A stretch of DNA of 64,000 nucleotides, from NCBI GenBank assembly GCA_047639555.1, contig JBLIOE010000006.1, positions 1-64,000 on the forward strand. Direction: 5' to 3'. Under the pieces are notes generated by a model that did not search any database, was not told the origin of the DNA, and saw only the letters and a list, made by a program, of their open reading frames with translations. The position numbers and the translations under genes were made by a program. The stretch comes from JAJRXC01 sp047639555. GTDB taxonomy: Bacteria > Actinomycetota > Acidimicrobiia > Acidimicrobiales > Aldehydirespiratoraceae. Of this stretch, positions 57,877 through 64,000 are shown one piece after another. Numbering within the stretch: position 1 is the first letter of the stretch; each line of letters opens with the position of its first letter.

Positions 57877-60515
57877 CCGCTTTCAATCTCAACGGCAGCG
57901 AAGTCCAAGCTTCTGATGGCCACGAGCATCTGCTTGCGGCGCTCCGCGACGAACTCGGCGTGTTCTCTCCGAAAGACGGCTGTTCGCCCACGGGTCAGTG
58001 CGGCTGCTGCACGGTCCTGGTGGATGGAAAGGCACGCGTGTCGTGCCAAACCTCGATGGAAAAGACCGAAGGTTCTGCGGTCGTCACCCTCGAAGGAATC
58101 GACGAGGCCGAACGCGATCGCATGTCGTCCGCGTTCGCGGCCCACGGCGCGCTGCAGTGTGGTTTCTGCACGCCCGGCATTCTCGTGCGCACCAAGGCGA
58201 TGATCGACAAGAAGGGCCGCGACCTCACTCGAGATGGCGCCGCCCGTCTGCTCGGTGCTCATCTCTGCCGTTGCACCGGCTACACGAAGATCCTCGATGC
58301 GGTGGAGAGTCTTGCTGCTGGAGAAGTGCCGGTCATGGTCTCACCGAAGGGGGTTGGCTCCCGGGGGGTGAAGTACGAGGCCGCTGCGCTCAGCCTGGGC
58401 GACCGTCCGTACATCGACGACATGGTGGTTGATGGCATGCTCCACGGCGCGCTGCATCTCTCCGACCATGCCCGAGCCGACATTGTCGCGATCGACACCT
58501 CGGCGGCCGAAGCCGTCGACGGGGTCGAGCGTGTCTTCACCGCCGCCGATATCCCGGGCGCGCTGCGCTCCGGCATCATCTACAAGGACTGGCCGCTCTT
58601 CATCCCCGTCGGTGGTCGCACGAGTTACCTCGGCGACGTGCTGGCGTGTGTGGTGGCGAAGGATCGCCCCACCGCTCGTCACGCGGCCACTCTCATCAAC
58701 GTCACCTACGATGTGCTCACCCCATTCACCAGCCCGATTGATGCGCTGAACAGCGACGAAGACGCGGTTTGGGAACTCGACGGCAACCGACTGTCAACCT
58801 CGACGTACCGGCGCGGCGACCCCGAAACATCGCTCGACTCCTGCGACCACGTGGTTGAGGAGACATTCCAAACCCAGCGCATCGACCACGCCTTCCTCGA
58901 ACCTGAATCGACGCTGGCCGTGCCGGTGGCCGCGGGCCAGCCATTGCCGACCACGGAAGGCGGCACGGGAAGCGAAGCGGCTGACTTCGATCGGTTGATG
59001 GTCTATTCCGGTGGCCAGGGAATCTGGGATGACCGCAACGACATCGCCTTGATCCTCGACGTCCACATCGACGTTGTTGTTGCCGAACTCGTCAGCAACG
59101 GCGGCGCGTTTGGAGGCAAGGAAGATATGTCGAACCAGGGTCAGACCGCGCTCGCCGCCTGGCTCCTGCAACGGCCCGTGAAGATCACCTTCTCTCGCGA
59201 AGAGTCGTTCCTCGTTCACACGAAGCGCCACCCAATTCGCATGGCCTACAAGGCGGGTTGTGATGCCGATGGCAAGTTGCAGGCCCTCCATATTCAGATG
59301 ATCGGCGACTCCGGTCCCTATGCGTCCGTGGGCATGAAGGTGCTCGAGCGGGCCGCCGGCCACGCCTCGGGCCCCTATGTCGTCCCCAACATCGATTGTG
59401 AAGCGATCGCGGTTCGAACCAACAACTCGGTCTGTGGCGCGTTCCGTGGCTTCGGTGCCAATCAGGCGCAGTTCGCGATGGAAGGGGTGATGGATCGGCT
59501 GGCCGAGAAGGTCGGCATCTCCGGCTGGGAGATGCGAAACCGCAACGTTGTCACCCCCGGTGTGGTCTGGGGACCAGGCCAAATCATGGACGACGGTTGC
59601 CTAGGCGCCCAAGAATGCCTCGACGCCGTGAAGGGTCCGTACGACGAAGCCATCGCCGCCGGCAAGGCCGTCGGCCTAGGCCTCGGGCTCAAGAACTCTG
59701 GTCTTGGCAACGGGTTCAAAGAAATCGCCAGGGCGGTCATCCACTTCCGCCAAGACGGCATGGTGGAAGTACGTCACTGCTGGACTGAGATGGGTCAAGG
59801 CATCCACACGGTCGCCCAGCAGGTGGCAATCGAAGAACTCGGCATCACCGCCGAGCAGGTGGTCGTGATCGTCGATTCCACCCGCGAACTTGGCACGGGC
59901 CAGACCACCGGCAGTCGCGGCACTCTCATGGGCGCCGGCTCGGTGGCTGACGCCTGTCGAAACGCGATGGCTGATGGCTGCAAGGTCGGCATCGACTACG
60001 AAGGTGAATATCGCGTCGACTGGACCAACTCCATGAACGATGGCCTTGAGAATCCGATCATCCACTCGACGTTCGGCTACGCCGCCCAGATGGTGATCAT
60101 GGACAGGGAGACCGGCGTGATCGAGAAGGTCGTCGCCGCTCACGATGTCGGCCGCGCCGTCAACCCGCTGCTTTGCGAAGGCCAGATCGAAGGTTCGGTC
60201 CACATGGGTCTTGGCTATGCGCTGAGCGAGGGGTTCCCGTGTGACGAAGACGGTCGCCCGGTCAACAACACCCTCCGCGGGCTCGACATCATCCGTCCGA
60301 AAGACATGCCCGCCGTCGACGTGATCCTCGTTGAGTCGCCGCAGCCCAACTCGCCTTACGGCATCAAGGGTGTGGGCGAGATTGGCTTGGTGCCGACGAG
60401 CGGTGCCGTCGCCGCCGCGATGCATGACCGTGACGGCGAATGGCGCAATGAGCTTCCGCTCATCAACGAGTCGAACCGTGAACGCGCCGCGGCGTGGGAA
60501 AACGCATGGGCCTAG
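57873..60515 (+). CDS. xdhD: XdhD-like molybdenum hydroxylase (Fe-S and Mo domains fused, no FAD domain)
   Basis: 880 residues from GTG 57873 (GTGA overlap). Two [2Fe-2S] clusters: CSPTGQCGCC with C58, and CGFCTPG with CRCTGYTKI. The molybdopterin subunit follows directly: GGAFGGKED, CGAFRGFGANQAQF, TTGSRGTLMGAGS, and catalytic Glu in GVGEIGLVPTSGA. The FAD domain of standard xanthine dehydrogenase is absent, as in the E. coli XdhD/selenium-dependent type (956 residues). Expected reaction: hydroxylation of a purine ring carbon. No in-frame UGA is present; the selenium in this class is a cofactor, not selenocysteine. Maturation genes (yqeB/C type) are not in the window. Confidence 0.92.
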   Translation: MTAFNLNGSEVQASDGHEHLLAALRDELGVFSPKDGCSPTGQCGCCTVLVDGKARVSCQTSMEKTEGSAVVTLEGIDEAERDRMSSAFAAHGALQCGFCTPGILVRTKAMIDKKGRDLTRDGAARLLGAHLCRCTGYTKILDAVESLAAGEVPVMVSPKGVGSRGVKYEAAALSLGDRPYIDDMVVDGMLHGALHLSDHARADIVAIDTSAAEAVDGVERVFTAADIPGALRSGIIYKDWPLFIPVGGRTSYLGDVLACVVAKDRPTARHAATLINVTYDVLTPFTSPIDALNSDEDAVWELDGNRLSTSTYRRGDPETSLDSCDHVVEETFQTQRIDHAFLEPESTLAVPVAAGQPLPTTEGGTGSEAADFDRLMVYSGGQGIWDDRNDIALILDVHIDVVVAELVSNGGAFGGKEDMSNQGQTALAAWLLQRPVKITFSREESFLVHTKRHPIRMAYKAGCDADGKLQALHIQMIGDSGPYASVGMKVLERAAGHASGPYVVPNIDCEAIAVRTNNSVCGAFRGFGANQAQFAMEGVMDRLAEKVGISGWEMRNRNVVTPGVVWGPGQIMDDGCLGAQECLDAVKGPYDEAIAAGKAVGLGLGLKNSGLGNGFKEIARAVIHFRQDGMVEVRHCWTEMGQGIHTVAQQVAIEELGITAEQVVVIVDSTRELGTGQTTGSRGTLMGAGSVADACRNAMADGCKVGIDYEGEYRVDWTNSMNDGLENPIIHSTFGYAAQMVIMDRETGVIEKVVAAHDVGRAVNPLLCEGQIEGSVHMGLGYALSEGFPCDEDGRPVNNTLRGLDIIRPKDMPAVDVILVESPQPNSPYGIKGVGEIGLVPTSGAVAAAMHDRDGEWRNELPLINESNRERAAAWENAWA

Positions 60516-61564
60516 ACGGCGAGCAGCCAGACCTGCAACCGCACCAGACCGCCGGCCTCGTCTGCGCCCATCACCACCTCTACTCCGCGCTGGCCCGCGG
60601 TATGCCGGCCCCGCCGCGCCCTCCCGGCGCGTTCATAGAGATTCTTGAGCTGGTGTGGTGGCGACTCGATCGTGCCCTCGATGCCGACACCATCGAATGG
60701 TCGGCCAAGCTCGCCGCGCTCGAAGCGCTGGAGCGAGGCACCACGTCGATCGTGGATCACCACGAGTCACCGCTCGCCATCGAGGGTTCGTTGTCGATCA
60801 TCGCCGATGCGTGTGCGGAGGTCGGCGTGCGCGTCAACTGCACCTACGGCATCACCGACCGACACGGGCCCGAGGGCGCCGCGGCCGGACTGGCCGAGAA
60901 CGATCGTTTCCTGTCCGCCGGTGGTCGGGGCATGGTCGGACTCCACGCCGCGTTCACTTGCAGTGACGACACGATCGCCGCCGCCGCCGAACTTGCCGCG
61001 TCACATGGCGTCGGTGTTCACGTGCATGTGGCCGAGGGCCAAGAAGACACCTGGACGCGCCTCGCTGGTCACACGGCCGAGAACTGGTGGCTCGTGCACG
61101 GTGTGTACTTGCCCGATGATCACGGCCTGCTCGGCACTCTGATTCACAATCCCCGGTCCAACATGAACAATGGTGTTGGCTACGCCCGACCCCGTCGGTT
61201 CGCCAATCGAATCGGGCTCGGAACCGATGGCATCGGCGCCGACATGCTCGACGAATTTCGGGTTGCCTACGTACGCGGTCGAGAAGACGACGTCACCATG
61301 TCGCCCGACGATGCATGGGAGTGGCTCGAGCCGGGCTACGACCTCTTCCCCGAAGCGCGCAACGATCGCGTTACCTGGAATTACGCCCCGATGGACCCGT
61401 GGCGCCTGGCCTATAGCCCAGGTATTTCGCCAACTGAGGTTCAGATCGACGGTCAGATAGTGTTCGCGGACGGCGCGGCAACGCAGGTCGACGGCGAGGA
61501 AATTCGCAACAAAGCGGCCGAGGCCGCACAACGACTTTTTAGGAAGCTGGAGACGCTCACATGA
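60506..61564 (+). CDS. ssnA: SsnA-like amidohydrolase, short form
   Basis: 352 residues from ATG 60506 (ATG 60494 would add four residues and overlap xdhD by 22 bp). Matches SsnA in order: VCAHHHLYSALARGMP (metal HxH), VWWRLDRALD, TSIVDHHESP, HVHVAEGQED, VHGVYL, NPRSNMNNGVGY and LGTDGIGADM. E. coli SsnA has about 440 residues; here the N-terminal beta-sandwich (about 50 residues) and some C-terminal sequence are missing. In enterobacteria SsnA is required for urate-type purine breakdown, probably opening a ring or removing an amino group. Confidence 0.85.
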   Translation: MGLDGEQPDLQPHQTAGLVCAHHHLYSALARGMPAPPRPPGAFIEILELVWWRLDRALDADTIEWSAKLAALEALERGTTSIVDHHESPLAIEGSLSIIADACAEVGVRVNCTYGITDRHGPEGAAAGLAENDRFLSAGGRGMVGLHAAFTCSDDTIAAAAELAASHGVGVHVHVAEGQEDTWTRLAGHTAENWWLVHGVYLPDDHGLLGTLIHNPRSNMNNGVGYARPRRFANRIGLGTDGIGADMLDEFRVAYVRGREDDVTMSPDDAWEWLEPGYDLFPEARNDRVTWNYAPMDPWRLAYSPGISPTEVQIDGQIVFADGAATQVDGEEIRNKAAEAAQRLFRKLETLT

Positions 61565-63075
61565 GTAACGCTGACGCGACGGGCGGCCTTGCCGTCTTCG
61601 GAGAGTTTGCCCCCGACGGGCAGTCCGCTTATGACAACGCGGTCCAACGGTTCCGCGACAACAACATCGTGTTGCCCACGTTCGCGCAGCTGCGTGACCC
61701 GGCCACAATCCCGAGTGCGATCACCGATTCGCTCGATGGCGTCGACAAGAACGCCGCCGATCCACGCAACCTGTTCCGTTGTCACTGGTACAACGCGCTC
61801 GACGGGTCCGGCCCGATTGATGTGCCCGACCACATCGAGCTGCCGCCGGAACTCACCGGAGTTGATGCGCGCATCGTGCTTGCTTTCGGCAACCGTTTCC
61901 CGATGATCGGCGCCCACAAGGTGCTCGCCGCCTACACGTGCCTGGTGGCCCGCCTGGTCACCGGTCGGTTCGACCCGATCGAGAACCGTGCGATCTGGCC
62001 GTCCACCGGAAATTACGCCCGTGGTGGTATCGCGATCTCGAAGATCATGGGTTGTCGTGGTGTCGCGGTCTTGCCGGAAGGTATGAGCCGCGAACGCTTC
62101 GAATGGCTTGACCGTTGGATTGATCATCCCGACGATGTGATTCGCACGACGGGCACCGAAGCCAACGTGAAGGAGATCTACGACGAGTGCATGCGCCTCG
62201 AGAAGGATCCCACCAACGTCATCCTCAACCAGTTCAGTGAGTTTTCGAACCACATGGGCCACTACTCCGTGACCGGTCCCTCGCTTGAGGCCGTCTATAA
62301 CCATGTCACCGCTGATCGCCCCGGCAATCTCGCCGCCTTCGTTTCCGCTTCGGGTTCGGCTGGCACCCTCGGCGCCGGCGACTACCTGAAGGACGAACAC
62401 GGTGCCCGCATTGTCGCCGTCGAGGCTCTCGAAGTGCCGACGATGCTCTACAACGGCTTCGGCGATCACAACATTCAGGGCATCGGCGACAAGCACATCC
62501 CGCTCATCCACAACGTCACCAACACCGATCTGATCGTCGGTATATCCGACCGTTCAACCGACGAAATCGACGTGCTCTTCAACTCGCCGGCCGGTATGCG
62601 CCTGCTCGAAGAACGCGGCGTCGCCCCTGAATTGGCCAACATGCTCACCCACATGGGCTACTCGTCGATCTGCAACACGCTCGCCGCGATCACCGCCGCG
62701 AAGCAGTGGGGTCTCGGCTCCGACGATGTCATCGTCACCGTGGCCACCGACGGTTCAGAGCTGTACAACTCCGAACGCGAGAAGGTCATGTCGACCCACT
62801 TCGCCGGCGGGTTCGACGACCGCGAAGCGGCCAAGACATTTGATACCCATCTTGGCAACGTCGAAACCACTCACGCGATCGAGATGGACGAAGTACATCG
62901 CAACCGCGTGTTCAACCTCGGCTACTTCACCTGGGTTGAGCAGCTCGGTATCGAGATCGACGACTTCGAATCCCGTCGCGATCAGTCGTTCTGGAAGAGC
63001 CTGCGCCCGCTCACCGCGAAGTGGGACGGCATGATCGACGAGTTCAACGCCGCTACCGGCGCGTCACACGGCTAA
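61561..63075 (+). CDS. Fold-type II PLP-dependent enzyme, large form
   Basis: 504 residues from ATG 61561 (ATGA overlap). It belongs to the cysteine synthase/threonine dehydratase fold: the likely PLP lysine is in FPMIGAHKVLAAYTC, and the phosphate or substrate loop in PSTGNYARGGIAISKIMGC; SASGSAGTLGAGDYL is the glycine-rich PLP phosphate loop. It is larger than usual (350-400 residues), with N-terminal and C-terminal extensions. Probable beta-elimination or replacement on an amino acid released from the purine ring, comparable in role with YgeX diaminopropionate lyase; this is inference. Confidence 0.82.
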   Translation: MSNADATGGLAVFGEFAPDGQSAYDNAVQRFRDNNIVLPTFAQLRDPATIPSAITDSLDGVDKNAADPRNLFRCHWYNALDGSGPIDVPDHIELPPELTGVDARIVLAFGNRFPMIGAHKVLAAYTCLVARLVTGRFDPIENRAIWPSTGNYARGGIAISKIMGCRGVAVLPEGMSRERFEWLDRWIDHPDDVIRTTGTEANVKEIYDECMRLEKDPTNVILNQFSEFSNHMGHYSVTGPSLEAVYNHVTADRPGNLAAFVSASGSAGTLGAGDYLKDEHGARIVAVEALEVPTMLYNGFGDHNIQGIGDKHIPLIHNVTNTDLIVGISDRSTDEIDVLFNSPAGMRLLEERGVAPELANMLTHMGYSSICNTLAAITAAKQWGLGSDDVIVTVATDGSELYNSEREKVMSTHFAGGFDDREAAKTFDTHLGNVETTHAIEMDEVHRNRVFNLGYFTWVEQLGIEIDDFESRRDQSFWKSLRPLTAKWDGMIDEFNAATGASHG

Positions 63076-63081
63076 TCCCTG

Positions 63082-64000
63082 ATGGCCGCGAACCCTTTTG
63101 TTCACTATCGGGACCGGCTCGATAGCTATGCGGCGGCGCGGGCCGGCGGCCTCAGCGATGAGCGGTTCGTCGATCTCGTCGGACGGCTCGATGCGGCTGT
63201 TGCGCGTGTTGACGGCCGGGGATTTGTCATCACTCCTACGGTCGAGATGCCCGCACTCGCGGCCGCGGCCGGGCTCGATGCCCACCTTCACGTCAAGGTT
63301 GAGGTCGACAGTGTTGGTGGGTCGCATAAGGCCCGTCACCTGATGGGTGTCGCGATCCAGATGTTGGTCGATGAGGCCCTCGGCGCCGAGCCGCAAGGTG
63401 TGCTGGCCATCGCCAGCTGCGGCAACGCCGCGATTGGCGCATCCGTGATCGCCCGAGCAATGGATCGCCCGCTGCAGGTTTTTGTTCCGGCCTGGGCTGA
63501 CCCGCCAGTGATTGAGCAGTTGACCGAAATTGGCGCCGACCTGCGGGTTTGCGAGCGGCAATCCGGGGAAGCCGGCGACCCGTGTTACCTCCGTTTCAGC
63601 GAGGCCGTAGCGGCCGGCGCCCGCGCGTTCAGCGTGCAAGGCACCGACACCCCGTCCGCGTTCGACGGAGGCCGCACGATTGGCTGGGAGCTCGCCGATC
63701 AGGCGCCCGGTCTCGACGCGGTCTACATCCAAGTCGGCGGCGGGGCGCTGGCCACCGCCACCTCCATGGGGTTGGGAGACGTGGCTCTCTTTCCGGTGCA
63801 AGCCGAGGGCTGTGCGCCACTACGGCGGGCCTGGGATCTCCTTGCTCCCGACTTCGACTTTGCGGCCGCGGCCACCAACCCGACGGCCTACATGTGGCCG
63901 TGGGAAGACGAGCCGTCGTCCATCGCGTCGGGGATCCTCGACGATGTCACCTACGACTGGCAGCCGCTGCTCCAACGCACCCGCGCCACCGGCGGCGAAC
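63082..64000 (+). CDS. Fold-type II PLP-dependent lyase-like enzyme, 3' end cut by window edge
   Basis: The frame is open from ATG 63082 to the right edge, 306 residues shown. PLP-binding Lys in DSVGGSHKARHL, the ASCGNAAIGASV substrate loop and QVGGGALATATSMG phosphate loop identify a threonine synthase/dehydratase-type enzyme. It starts 6 bp after the previous PLP gene, so it is the seventh gene of the operon. The two PLP enzymes are not close copies. Substrate unknown. Confidence 0.85.
   Translation, partial: MAANPFVHYRDRLDSYAAARAGGLSDERFVDLVGRLDAAVARVDGRGFVITPTVEMPALAAAAGLDAHLHVKVEVDSVGGSHKARHLMGVAIQMLVDEALGAEPQGVLAIASCGNAAIGASVIARAMDRPLQVFVPAWADPPVIEQLTEIGADLRVCERQSGEAGDPCYLRFSEAVAAGARAFSVQGTDTPSAFDGGRTIGWELADQAPGLDAVYIQVGGGALATATSMGLGDVALFPVQAEGCAPLRRAWDLLAPDFDFAAAATNPTAYMWPWEDEPSSIASGILDDVTYDWQPLLQRTRATGGE

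Noticed and set aside
57873..60515. Possible selenoprotein because of similarity to selenium-dependent XdhD
   Set aside because: The frame has no internal UGA; the selenium in that class is a labile cofactor, not selenocysteine.
1..64000. tRNA, rRNA, insertion sequences, attachment sites or phage genes
   Set aside because: No cloverleaf, rRNA-like stretch, transposase, integrase or terminal repeats were recognised by eye; a covariance-model scan would settle the tRNA point.

Overview
The window is GC-rich, densely coded DNA from an actinobacterium. The best guess is the Acidimicrobiia (Ilumatobacter/Microtrichales-like), but this rests on style rather than on a marker gene: many short-chain dehydrogenases (SDRs), an F420-type (Ddn) reductase, stand-alone substrate-binding lipoproteins, threonine-rich linkers, GTG/TTG starts, very few Shine-Dalgarno sites and many leaderless-looking promoters (TANNNT 5-7 nt before the start codon). 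No rRNA, tRNA, CRISPR array, complete insertion sequence or prophage was seen.

Layout. 1-4.2 kb: a truncated K+ channel, a membrane protein, a zinc-ribbon SDR and an AhpD-like protein. 4.2-4.66 kb: a non-coding or decayed stretch. 4.66-10.3 kb: a complete seven-gene Mrp/Mnh Na+/H+ antiporter operon (mnhABCDEFG, minus strand, every junction a 4-bp overlap) with a leaderless promoter. 10.4-13.6 kb: a small winged-helix regulator, ACC deaminase, an acyl-CoA-dehydrogenase-fold flavoprotein and an alpha/beta hydrolase. 13.9-18.7 kb: a TetR regulator divergent from a DegT-fold/SDR/SDR/GST-like module, with a perfect palindromic operator between them. 18.7-28 kb: lipoproteins, a branched-chain-type binding protein, HrpA helicase, a DUF808 protein and a two-domain ferredoxin-NADP reductase fusion. 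28-41 kb: GH3 glucosidase, DUF2855, a second long GST-like protein with a TetR, SDRs, a sulfotransferase, a TauD-like dioxygenase, a membrane fatty acid/sterol hydroxylase and two tiny gene stubs. 41-49 kb: glcDEF glycolate oxidase, a flavoprotein, another TetR and a membrane sulfatase-like protein.

49.4-64 kb is the most interesting part. A minus-strand set (8-oxoguanine deaminase, MaoC-like protein, methyltransferase, guanine deaminase) is divergent from a tightly overlapping plus-strand operon: M20 carbamoyl-amidohydrolase, short YgfK-like Fe-S protein, nitrilase-type carbamoylase, XdhD-like molybdenum hydroxylase, SsnA-like amidohydrolase and two fold-type II PLP enzymes, the last cut by the window edge. 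It resembles the enterobacterial ygf/xdhD/ssnA purine (urate) cluster, but with a changed gene set: YgfK lacks the FAD/NADPH module, no YgfM-type FAD subunit is seen, and two different carbamoyl hydrolases are present. The two transcription units appear to share a compact palindromic promoter at 53889-53939.

Working together (inference): oxidation and deamination of purines (XdhD, guanine and 8-oxoguanine deaminases), reduction and ring opening (YgfK, SsnA), carbamoyl removal (M20 and nitrilase), then PLP-dependent elimination of an amino-acid product to a keto acid and ammonia.
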